DNA from: Dryobates pubescens | Taxonomy: Eukaryota > Chordata > Aves > Piciformes > Picidae | Length of the DNA stretch: 64,000 bases | Direction of reading: 5' to 3' | NCBI RefSeq assembly: GCF_014839835.1 | Contig: NC_071621.1 | Location: forward strand, 16,579,402 to 16,643,401 | Translations under genes and position numbers: made by a program | Shown here: positions 36,688 to 48,600 of the stretch, piece by piece | Position numbering within the stretch: position 1 is the stretch's first letter | Layout: every line of letters begins with the position of its first letter | Notes under the pieces: generated by a model | Told to the model about the DNA's origin: nothing | Databases searched by the model: none | Seen by the model: the letters and a program-made list of their open reading frames with translations, nothing else

Positions 36688-39600
36688 GTACCGGCGGGCG
36701 GTGATCGGCCGGGGGAGTGCCGGAGCCGGGGAGGAGGGACACAGGGGACAGGCCCGGCACGGCCCGAGGGCTGGGAAGGGGAGGCACAGGCCTGGTTTGG
36801 GGACTGGCGACAGGAGGGGTCAGGCCCAGTCGTGCCCCGGGGGGGTCTGGAGGGGACCGTCCGGGCCCGACCTTGGGGCCAGGATGGTGCCCCAAGGTCT
36901 CCCGAGGGGGTTTCTTGCGGGGGCACAGGCCTGATGCTGATTCAGTGTCCTGGGTCGTCATCTCTGGTGTGTCTAAGGCTATTAAGAAGAGTGTGGCCAG
37001 CCGCAGGCCGAGGGAGCTTCTGCCCCGCTGTTCTGCCCCAGCCAGGCCACAGCTGCAGTCCTGGGTCAGTTCTGGGCTCCCCAGCTGCAGAGAGACTGAG
37101 AGCTGCTGGAGAGAGTCCAGGGGAGGCTGGGGAGAGGCTGAGGGGCCTGCAGCAGCTCTGTGAGGAGCAAAGGCTGAGAGCCCTGGGGCTGAGAGCCTGC
37201 AGAAGAGCAGCCCCAGAGGGGAGCTGAGCAATGCTCAACAAGAGCTGAAGGGGCTGTGGGGGGCAAGGGGATGGGGCTGGCATCTGCTGAGTGCTGCCCA
37301 GGGACAGGCCAAGGGGCACAAACTGGCACCCAGGAGGTGCCAGCAGGAGAAAGTTGTTTGTTGTGAGGGTGGTGGAGGCCTGGAGCAGGCTGCCCAGAGA
37401 GGTTGTGGAGTCTCCTTGTGTGGAGAGCTTCCAACCCCCCCGGGCCATTGTGCTCCTGGATAAGTTGCTGGGGGTGCCCTGTTGCACCTTGGACTGGGTG
37501 AGCTCCAGAGGTCCATCCCAATCTCTACCATGGTGGGATTCTGTAAAGCAGGAGCAGGGATCCCTTGCCCTCCATAGGCATCTGGGCATCAATGACATAG
37601 AGCCCCTTACAGCCCTGTCAGTGTCCTCAGGGACTGACATTCTGAGGGTCTCAGGTGACTGACTGGGGGCTGTGGAGAGACTGGGAGGGTTCCTGGTGCA
37701 TTCTGAGGGTCTCAGGTGACTGCTTGAGGGCTGTGGAGATCTCAGGAGGGTTCCTGGTACATTCTGAGGGTCTCAGCTGTGGTTTTATGGATGGATTCTG
37801 GGAAGTGGCAGTGAGAACTCCCTGAGCATCCTCTGTGGTGGCTCTTTGCAGGTGCTGTGCTTGAGGAAGGAAGTGTTGCTGAAGCAGGTGCTAGCACTCA
37901 GCAGGTGAGTAGGCTTGAAACCAAACCCAGTGAAACCCAGTCTGAGGCACTGAAACCACTCATGGAAGGGGGAAAATCTTTTCATTGTGGAGGGAAGGCT
38001 TTGGATGGTGCCTGGGAGTTCAAAGGGCTGTGGAGGATGTGGGGAGGGGAAAGCCTTTAGGCTAAAGGAAACTGTCTCTGTGTTTGGGGAGGGTGAGCTT
38101 TTGGCTCAGGAGCTTGGCCAGGAGTGTTGTGTTTGCACAAATAGGTGAAATCAGAGCTTTTAATCACTTCTCTTCTTCCCTGCAGGGCAGCAACAGCTGG
38201 AGAAAGCACTTTGTGTGCTGCAGGTGAGGCCTCTTGGTAACCCAGTGCAAGTCAAAATGTCATTTACCCCCCTCCAAATCTCCCACATGGGAGTGGTTGT
38301 GCCTCCTTTTGACTGTTTCTAGCCTGGTTTGGACTGGTTAAATAACCTGAGCAGCTGCTTCTCCACTTCCAGACCTTTTTATTTCCTTCACCTTTCCTTC
38401 CCTTTTCCCTGCTCTTGGCTAAGCAGCTGGTGTCAGCCATGCTCTTAGCTCCACTATTCACTCTGCTGCTGCCCAGGGTCTGCCTGGCATCCCTGTCAGC
38501 TCCTGGGGGAGTTCCCTGGCTCCACACAAAGCAGAATTGGCTTTTGAGGTGGAGGCCAAATGGGACTGAATGGCTTCAGATCCTTGATGCTCAGTTTCTC
38601 TTTGCTGTTCTGAGCTTTTATTACTGATGGGAAGGTTCCCAATTTACCCTGGGGAAGGAGGTAACAAAGCCTAAAAGCTGATCCCATTTGTGGTTTGGCT
38701 TCCTCACACCTGAAGATTTGAACAGGATTGGATTTAAGATGAACTGAGGCTCAGGTCCATTGCTGCTCTCACTGGGAGACATTTCACAGAGTCATAGAAT
38801 GCTCTGGGTTGGAAGGGACCTCCAAAGCTCATCCAGTCCAACCCCCTCTGCACTCAGCAGGGACATCCTCCAGCAGATCAGGTTACCCAGAGCCCTGCCC
38901 AGCCTCACCTTCAATATCTCCAGGGATGGGGCCCAAGCTACCTCCCTGGGCAACCTGTTCCAGTGTTCCACCACCCTCATGGGGCAGAACTTGTTCCTCA
39001 CATCCAATCTAAATCTGCTCTTCTCTAGTTTGAAGCCATTGCCTCTTGTCCTGTCCCTGCAGGCCTCTGCAAACAGTCTCTCTGCAGCCTTCCTATAGCC
39101 CCCTTCAGGTACTGGCAGGCTGCTATTAGGTCTCCCTGGAGCCTTCTCCTCTCCAGGCTGAACACCCCCAGCTCCCTCAGCCTGGCCTCACAGCAGAGCT
39201 GCTCCAACCCCCTGAGCATTTTCCTGGCCCTCCTCTGGACCTGCTCCATCAGCTCCAGGTCCTTGCTGTGCTGAGGGCTCCAGACCTGCACACAGCACTC
39301 CAGCTGAGGTCTCCCCAGAGCAGAGCAAAGTGGCAGAATCACCTCTCTGGCTCTGCTGCCAGCGCTGCTTTGGCTGCAGCCCAGGCTGCCCTTGGCCTTC
39401 TGTGCTGCAAGCTCACACTGCCTGCTCCTGTCCAGCTTCTCCCCCCCCAGCACCCCCAAGTCCTTTTCCTCAGGGCTGCTTTCCATCCCCTCCTCCCCCA
39501 GTCTGTATTGATAGTGAGGATTGTTCCAGCCCAGGGGCAGAGCCCTGCACTTGCTCTTGTGGAACCTCCTGAGGTTCACCTGGGCTTCCCCTCTCCAGCC

Positions 39601-42600
39601 TGTCCAGGCCCCTCTGGCTGCCATCCTGTCCCTCTGGTGGATCCACAGCACCACTCAGCTCGGTGCCACCTGCACACTGCTGATGCTGCCTGGATCCTGC
39701 TGTCTCTAGCACTGATACAAATATTAACCAGCACAGGTCCCAGCACAGACCCCTGAGGGACACCACTTGGCACTGCTCTCCATCTGTACTCCATCAGTGT
39801 CCTCACCTTCCACTGCTGCTGACAGCTTTGGGGACACTCTGGGTTGTTGTTTTCCCTCCTGTTTGCTTGAGGATTCACCTGGGAACTGAGTCACTTTTAA
39901 TCCTTTCCACCACAGCTTTGCTGTGTGGGGCAGAGATCAGCCAAACCCTTTCCCTACCTTTTATCTTCCCCCCCCAAATCCCCTGAGGACAAATCCTTCC
40001 AAAGACCTGAGCACATACCCTTGCCCCCAGTGTGGATTTTGGCTTCTCAAAGCATTGTTTTTCCTCCTGCCTGTTAAGAGCTGGCTGCCCCTTGGCTAAC
40101 CCCAGATCTGCTCTGCTTTGCTTTGTAAAGGTGGTGCACTCCTGAGCTGCCACAGGCACTACAGATCCAATCCCACTCATGGCATTGGGAGGTATAAATA
40201 TCTGCTGCCAAAGGAGGTAAGTGTCCAAACTGTCCTGCTGGCCTTGCTTTCATCTAACCCAACCCTTCCCAGCCTGATTGAAATGTTAGGATTGCCAATT
40301 CCATGTCTCATCAATCACTACACTGCTACTTCCTTACCAGAGAGTTCTGTGTCCCATGAAGCATCCACTCACAACACTCCACACATGCTTCAGCTGCTGC
40401 ATTCTTGTCTCCATGGAATCACAGGCTGGCTCAGGTTGGGAGGGACCTCAGAGCTCATCCCCTCCAAGCTCCACACCATGCCCAGGGACACCTCTCAGCT
40501 AGACTCAGCTGCTCAAGGCCTCATCCAGCCTGGCCTTCAACACCCCCAGGCAGGAGGCAGCCACAGCCTCCCTGGGCAGCCTGTGCCAGAACCTCACCAC
40601 CCTCACACTGAAGAACTTCTTCCTCAGCTCCAGTCTGCCCCTGCTGTGCCTCAGCTTCAAACCATTCCCCCTTGGCCTGGCTCTAGACACCCTTAGCAAA
40701 AGTCTCTCTGCAGCCTTCCTGCAGGATGCCTTCAGCTATTCTGAGGTCCCCCTGGAGCCTTCTCTGTGAGCAAGAGCTGGAATCAGAGAATCCCCACCCC
40801 CCACCTGGCTCCTCAGGGAGCTGCAGAGTGCCAGAAGGTCTCCCCTCAGCCTCCTTTGCTTCAGGCTGAACAACCCCAGGTCCCTCAGCTGCTCTTCAGA
40901 AGCTCTCCAGACCCTTCTCAGGGTTTTTTTTGGGGGGGAAGATAAAAGGTAGGGAAAGGGTTTGGCTGATCTCTGCCCCAGACAGCAAAGCTGTGGTGGG
41001 AAGGGATCAAAAGTGACTCAGTTGCCAGGCGACTCCTCGAGCACACAGTTAAAAATCAACAACCCAGAGCATCCCCAAAGCTGGCAGCAGCAGTGGAGGG
41101 TGAGGACACTGATGAAGTGCAGATGTGGAGTGGCTTAGGTTGGAAAGGACCTTAAGAGATCACCAAGCCCAACCTTCTCCTTGTTCTCCAGACCCTGCCC
41201 CAGCTTTGTTGCCCTTCCCTGGGCTCCCTCCAGCCCCTCAGCGTCCTCCTTGGAGCGAGCCCAGTGCTGGAGTCAGAGCTTTCCCTTCTCACCTCTCTGC
41301 AAGGCAGCTGCAGTTTCTGCTTTGTTCCCTTTCAAATCCAGGCTCCAAAGAAGAAGAAAGTCCAGATGAAAGAGATCAGCCCTGGGACAGAGCATGAGTA
41401 TGGAGATCTCAACATCCAGGTGACCTCCTATGACCTGTGCCTGGCGGAGCACTTTGCTCAGTACATCCACAGGCTCTGCAACCGCCTCTCCCTCAGGGTC
41501 ACTGAAAGGTAGGAGCAGCACAGCCACCCCCAGCTCTGGCAGCCTGGTGCAGCCACACAGTTGTGGTGCTTGCAGGCCTCTCAGATCATCCCATCCAAGC
41601 AGCAGCCCAGCTCTGCCCCAGGGCACCACCACCCCCTGGCCCGCAGCACCGCAGCTTCCCAACCCCTCCAGCCAGGGGGACTCCACCACTGCCCTGGGCA
41701 GCCTGCCACAGGCCTGGGCAAGCCTCAAGGGGCACAAAGTGTTCCTCAGGGCCAAGCTGAACACCCCTTGGGGAAACCTTGAGGCTGTTTCCTTTGGTTT
41801 AACCTTTTCAGTGAAGGAGTTTCACCTAACTTGCTTAGCCTGGAGAAGAGGAGGCTCAGGGGTGACCTTACTGCTCTCTACAACTCCCTGAAGGGAGGTT
41901 GTAGCCAGGTGGGGGTTGGTCTCTTCTCCCAGGCATCCAGCACCAGAACAAGAGGACACAGTCTCAGGCTGTGCCAGGCTGGAGGTTAGGAAGAAGTTCT
42001 ACACAGAGAGAGTGATTGCCCATTGGAATGGGCTGCCCAGGGAGGTGGTGGAGTCACCATCACTGGAGGTGTTCAGGAAGAGACTGGATGGGGTGCTTGG
42101 TGCCATGGTTCAGTTGTTTAGGTGGTGTTGGTTGATGGGTTGGACTCAATGATCTTGAAGGTCTCTTCCAACCTGGTTTATTCTATGTATTCTAATGCCC
42201 AACCTGAACCTCCCCTGCTGCAACTTGAGGCCATCTCCTCTTGTCCTATCCTTTGTTCTTTGGGAGAAGAGACCAACCCCCACCTGGCTCCAAGCTGTAT
42301 TCAGGGAGCTGCAGAGAGCCACAAGGTCTCCCCTCAGCCTCCTCTGCTGCAGCCTCAACCCCCCCAGCTCCCTCAGCTGCTCCTCACAACTTCTCCACAG
42401 CCTTCTCCTCCTTCCCCAGACACAGGTCTGGGCTCCCCAGCTGCAGAGAGACTGAGAAGTGCTGGAGAGAGCCCAGGGGAGGCTGGGGAGAGGCTGAGGG
42501 GCCTGCAGCAGCTCTGTGAGGAGCAAAGGCTGAGAGCCCTGGGGCTGAGAGCCTGCAGAAGAGCAGCCCCAGAGGGGAGCTGAGCAATGCTCAGCAAGAG

Positions 42601-45600
42601 CTGAAGGGGCTGTGGGGGGCAAGAGGCTGGGGCTGGCATCTGCTGAGTGCTGCCCAGGGACAGGCCAAGGGGCACAAACTGGCAGCCAGGAGCTGCCAGC
42701 TGAAGAGGAGGAGAAAGTTGTTTGTTGTGAGGGTGGTGGAGGCCTGGAGCAGGCTGCCCAGAGAGGCTGTGGAGTCTCCTTGTGTGGAGAGCTTCCAACC
42801 CCCCCTGGCCATGGTGCTGCTGGGCAAGCTGCTGGGGGTGCCCTGCTGGAGCAGGAGGGCTTGGCCTGGCTGAGCTCCAGAGCTCCCTTCCAACCTCCAT
42901 GCTGGGGTTCTGTCCTGAGTCTGAGGAATTGAACTCTTTGGTGCCTGCAGTGCAGCCAGGTTGCTGCAGTCACCAGGAGAAGGCTTTTGCTGGCAGAAGG
43001 TCTTGGGAGCTTCTCCCTTATCTGTTGCCAGTGAAGCACCCAGCTCCTGGCTTGGCAGGATGCATTCTCTGCATAATTAATTGGCCATGGAAAGTTCATC
43101 TCCTTCCATGTTCTCCACTGCTGGAGGTTGATTCATCCCTGCAAAGCTCTCCTGCAGCTGGGGCAGGCCAAGCCCAGGCACAAATCCAGGCTGGGTGCAG
43201 AGTGGGGTGAGAGCAGCCCTGAAGAAAGAGACTTGGGGGTGCTGGGTGCTGAGCAGCTCCCCAGGAGCCAGCAGTGCCCTCAGGCAGCCCAGCAGGCAGC
43301 TGTGTGCTGGGCTGCAGCCAGAGGAGTGTGGGCAGCAGGGCAAGAGAGGGGATTCTGACCCTTGGCTCTGCTCAGACCCCACCTCCAATCCTGCCTCCAG
43401 TTCTGCTGTCCCCAGCACAAGGAGGACACAGAGCTGCTGGAGGGAGCCCAGAGGAGGCCACAAGGATGATCCAAGGGCTGCAGCAGCTCTGCTCTGAGGC
43501 CAGGCTGAGGGAGCTGGGGGTGTTCAGCCTGGAGAAGAGAAGGCTCCAGGGGGACCTCAGAGCTGCCTTGCAAGAGCTGAAGGCATCCTGCAGGAAGGCT
43601 GCAGAGGGACTTTTGCTAAGGGTGTCTAGAGCCAGGCCAAGGGGGAATGGTTTGAAGCTGAGGCACAGCAGGGGCAGACTGGAGCTGAGGAAGAAGTTCT
43701 TCAGTGTGAGGGTGGTGAGACTCTGGCACAGGCTGCCCAGGGAGGCTGTGGCTGCCTCCTGCCTGGGGGTGTTGAAGGCCAGGCTGGATGAGGCCTTGAG
43801 CAGCTGAGTCTAGCTGAGAGGTGTCCCTGGGCATGGTGTGGAGCTTGGAGGAGATGAGCTCTGAGGTCTCTCCCAACCTGAGCCATGCTCTGAGCCTCTG
43901 ATTCTGTGCTCCCTGCCCTGAGCACTGCCCTGTGGCCTCCTGCAGCTATGCCATGCCCACCAAAACCAACGAGGTGCTGTTCTTGGAAGAGAGAGGCTCC
44001 AAAATGCAGCTGGATTCTGTCCTCACTACCCATCAGAGGGTTGTCCAGGTAAGAACTGAGCTGTTTTTTCCCCTTCCTGCCTTCAGGCTCTCCCAGCCCT
44101 TGAACACCTTTGCCTTCAGTCCCTTGACCCCAGGCAGTGTTCTGATGGCAGAGCTGCATGGCTGGATGATGGGAGGGCACTGGATGGGGTCTAGCTGACC
44201 TTTGGAGGTCCCTTCACACCCAGAGCATTCTACTTGGACTTCAGGATGGCTTTTGATGTTCTGTTCCATGGCATCCTCCCAGCCAAGCCCCTCAAGGGCA
44301 GGTTGGATGAGTGTGTGGTGAGGTGGGGTGGGAGCTGGCTGAAGGACAGAGGTCAAAGGGTTGTGGTCAGTGGGGCAGAGTCAAGTTGGAGGCCTGTGGC
44401 CAGTGGTGTTCCCCAGGGGTTGGTATTGGGGCCAGCCCTGTTCCATGTATTCATCAATGACCTGGATGAAGGCACAGAGTTTGGAGGATGAGGGCACTCA
44501 GCCAGTTTGCTGTTGGGACCAAAGTGGGAGCAGTGGTGACAGCCCTCAGGCTGTGCCACCATCCAGCATGACCTGGACAGGCTGCAGAGCTGGCTGGAGA
44601 GAACTCCACTGCAGTTCCCTAAGGGCAAGTGTGGAGCCCTGCCCCTGGGGAAGAACAACCTCCTGGGGCAAGGGACCTGGGGGTCCTGGTGGACAACAGG
44701 AGGAGCATGAGCCAGCAAGGTGGCTTTGGGGCCAAGAAGGGCATCCTGGGGTGCAGCAAGAAGAGTGTGGCCAGCAGGAGAGCAAGGGAGGCTCTCCTCC
44801 ATCTCTGCTCTGCCCTGCTCAGGCCACAGCCAGAGTGCTGGGGCCAGTTCTGGGCTCCCCAGTTCCAGAGGGACAGGGACTGGCTGGAGAGGGGACAGCA
44901 AAGATGCTGAGGGGCTTGGAACAGCTCTGGTGAGGAGAGGCTGAGAGGATTGGGGCTGTTCAGCCTGGAGAAGAGCAGCCCCAGGAGGATCTCATCAGGG
45001 CTGAGCAATACTTCAAGGGTGGCTGGCAGCAGGATGGGACCAGGCTGTGTTCAGTGGTGCCCAGGGACAGGGCAAGGGGCAGTGGGCACAGACTGGAACA
45101 GCAGAAGTTCCTTCTGGACAGGAGGAGGAACTTCTTGAGGTTGAGGGTGGCAGAGCACTGGAGCACTGCCTGGGGCTGTTGAAGGCCAGGCTGGATGAGG
45201 CCTTGAGCAGCTGAGTCTGGCTGAGAGGTGTCCCTGGGCATGGTGTGGAGCTTGGAGGAGATGAGCTCTGAGTTGCCTTCCAACCTGAGCCAGTCTGTGA
45301 TTCTCTGCTTTGGAGGCTTTGGCACATTTGAGGAGAAAGAGGCAGGCAGGGATGGGGAACAGGGATGGGAAGCAGGGTGGGTAGGGAAGAGTCAAAAGAA
45401 GAGCTTCAGGTCATACCCTGGGTGCAAGGTGTGCACAAAAAGCAGAAGGCCTCCTCTCTGCTGAGGTGGTTGACTGCCACAGGCTCCTGCTGACCTGGAG
45501 TCTCTCTCTCCTTGCCAGTTTGGACCTCCTCCAACCACTCCTGCTTTCTTCTTGCAGGTCACTGGTTTGAGCTCCACCTTTGCTCCCATATTCTTGGAGG

Positions 45601-48600
45601 TTATTCAGAGCAGCCAGCCTGAGGGGGTTCACCTCTTGGTGAAAGAGGTAAGTTCTGACCTCTGCCTGGGCAGGCAGGCTGCAGATGGGCTGTGTGACAC
45701 CAGCCTGCTCCCAAAGGGCTCTTCTGGAGTGGCCAAGAAGGCCAAAGGCACCCTGGGGTGCATCAAAAAGTGTGAGCTAAGTATTCAAGGGAGGTTCTCT
45801 TCCCCTCTGCTCCACCTTGGTGAGGCCTCATCTGGAGGCCTGGGTCCAGGTTTGGGCTCCCCAGCTGCAGAGAGACTGAGAGCTGCTGGAGAGAGTCCAG
45901 GGGAGGCTGGGGAGAGGCTGAGGGGTCTGCAGCAGCTCTGTGAGGAGCAAAGGCTGAGAGCCCTGGGGCTGAGAGCCTGCAGAAGAGCAGCCCCAGAGGG
46001 GAGCTGAGCAATGCTCAGCAAGAGCTGAAGGGGCTGTGGGGGGCAAGAGGCTGGGGCTGGCATCTGCTGAGTGCTGCCCAGGGACAGGCCAAGGGGCACA
46101 AGCTGGCACCCAGGAGGTTCTGTTTGAGGATGAGGAGAAAGTTGTTTGTTGTGAGGGTGGTGGAGGCCTGGAGCAGGCTGCCCAGAGAGGTTGTGGAGTC
46201 TCCTTGTGTGGAGAGCTTCCAACCCCCCCTGGCCATGGTGCTGCTGGGCAAGCTGCTGGGGGTGCCCTGCTGGAGCAGGCTGGGGTGGCCTGGCTGAGCT
46301 CCAGAGCTCCCTTCCCACCACCCCAAGCTGAGATTCTGTACAGACCTGATCCTGAGGCTGTTCTGCTCCAGACTTACAGACTCCCAGCATCTCCTAAAAC
46401 CAGGTCATTGCTTGGTCTATCAAAACCAACTGCCTCTAATTCCTGAGGAGTGTTTCATTTGGCTTCCCATAATGGGTGCCACAGAAGCTGCCTCCCCAGC
46501 CACTCCTGCAGGTCTGCAGATGCCAGCTTGCAGCTTGCTTTGCTGTCACAGATTCCCTGCAACTCAAAAGGGAACTCACACAGAATCCTTTTGGCTGGAA
46601 GAGACCTTTCAGCTCCTCGAGTCCAAGCATCAACCCAGCACTGCCCCAGGGCACCACCAAACCATGGCCCTCAGCACCACAGCTTGGAAAACCCTCCAGC
46701 CATGGGCACTCCACCACTGCCTTGGGCAGCCTGCCACAGGCCTGGACAACCCTCAAGGGGCACAAATTCTTCCTCATGGCCAACCTCAGCCTGCTTGGGA
46801 GAAGAGACAGACTCCCACCTGGCTCCAACCTCCTTTCAGGCAGCTGTAGGGAGCCAGATCTCCCCTCAGCCTCCAGGCTCAACACCCCCAGCTCCCTCAG
46901 CTGCTCCTCCCCAGCCCTGTTCTCCAGACCCTTCCCCAGCTTGGTTGCCCTTCTCTGGCCCTGCTCCAGCCCTCACTGTCCTTCTGGCAGTGGGTGGCCC
47001 AAAACTGAACCCAAGATTCCAGCTGTGGCCTCAGCAGTGCCCAGCCCAGGGGCACAATCCCTGCCCTGCTCCTGCTGCCCACACCATTTCCTTCAGTGAT
47101 GCTTCACCACCTCAGCTCTGGGAACCAGGAGGAACCTCCAGGAGCAGTCAGTAGCAAAGCTGAGGCTGGAAACCCAAATGCTGAGTCCTCTTTTGGTGGA
47201 CTTTGCTCTGAGGGAGGCTCTGCTCCATTTCTGCAGACAGAGCCAAGAAGGCTTTGGGTTTTTTTTCTGTTGAGCACTGAGGACCTGAGGCCCAAACTGC
47301 ACTGAGTGGTGGAGCAAACACAAGGAGCTGTTTCACCCTCTGTCATGTGAGCTGGGGAAAGACCTTTCAGATCATCCAGCCCCAGCAGTGCCAAGGATTT
47401 GACATCCAGACAGCCCCAGGAAAGCCTGCCTTTGATGCAGGGCCTGAAGGATTTGGTAGCTTGGAGACAGCAGAGGAAATGCAAGCAGGAGAACACAGAA
47501 GGGTTCTTAGATGTGGCCTTTGAAGAGTCTTCAGTTCTCTCCAGCTCTGCAAAACCAGGGGGGAAGGTGGGAGAAGGTCTCCTGAGTCCACCAACCTCTG
47601 CTTTGGTCACACTCCTGTTTCCCACCTCCTGGCTGCCAGTTCTTGCTTTGCTGTTGGCTGTGTCTCAGGAGGGTGAAAGGTGACATTGTGCCATCTGCAG
47701 AGCCTGAGGCAGGAAGCCCAGGGGACAGACCCAAGCTGTCAGCACAGGAGAGAGAGAGAGAAAGCTTTGGGATGCAGAGTTCTGGAGAAGCTCTCCAGGG
47801 GCAGAGTTGGAGATGTTCAGTTGGCTTCTTCAGCACAGTGCCTCTGCTCCCTCTCTTCCCCAAGCACTCAAACAGCTGAGGAGGAGCCTCCAGGGCTCCT
47901 TTCAGAGCAGTTGGCACTGCTGCCACCCTTTAGGCTGGAGGTGAGGGGAAAGCTCTTCCCAGCAAGAGAGATTGGCCATTGGGATGTGCTGCCCAGGGAG
48001 GTGGTGGAGTCCCCATCCCTAGAGGTGTTCAAGAGGGGACTGGATGTGGCCCTTGGAGCCATGGTTTGGTTGTCAGGAGGGGTTAGGGATTAGGTAATAG
48101 GCAGGACTTGATGATCTCTGAGGTCCTTTCCAGCCTGGTTGATTCTGTGATGCATTGCTAGCCACAACTTTGCATCCCAAACCTTTACCCCTGGAAGGGT
48201 AGGAGAGGAGGACAAAGCTTTGCCACCAGCTCCCAGGCTGAGCTGAGCACAGGATCATGGCCTGCAGTGACTCTCCTGGGGCTTCCCACTCCCTGGGGGC
48301 AGGGCACACTCAGGCTCTTGGTTTCCCACTCTGAATCTGTTCTTTGGGAGAGGGTTTGAGCTCAGGAAGCCCTCAAGAAGTGCTCCTGACCTGCTTGGGT
48401 TTGTTGCCACCAGCTCCCAGGCTGAGCCGAGCACAGGATCATGGCCTGCAGTGACTCTCTCCTGGGGCTTCCCACTCCCTGGGGGCAGGGCACACTCAGG
48501 CTGTTGGTTTGTTCACCCTGAAGCAACCCTTTAGGAGAAGGTTTGACCTCAGGAAGCCCTCAAGAAGTGCTTCTGACCTGCTTGGGTTTGTTGCCACCAG

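Larger units (their letters stand above)
35860..36930. promoter_or_regulatory. MRPL48: CpG island and promoter of MRPL48
   Basis: GC- and CpG-rich stretch reaching into intron 1. It holds two copies of AAGATGGCCGC (36,243 and 36,287; YY1-like, one base off the usual AAGATGGCGGC) and a CCAAT box at 36,307-36,311. YY1 sites are typical of nuclear genes for mitochondrial proteins. The transcription start is inferred to lie between about 36,320 and 36,660. Confidence 0.75.

Noticed and set aside
42146-43099. 317-codon minus-strand open frame
   Set aside because: A chance frame across two CR1 copies and the unique core, antisense to MRPL48 intron 5.
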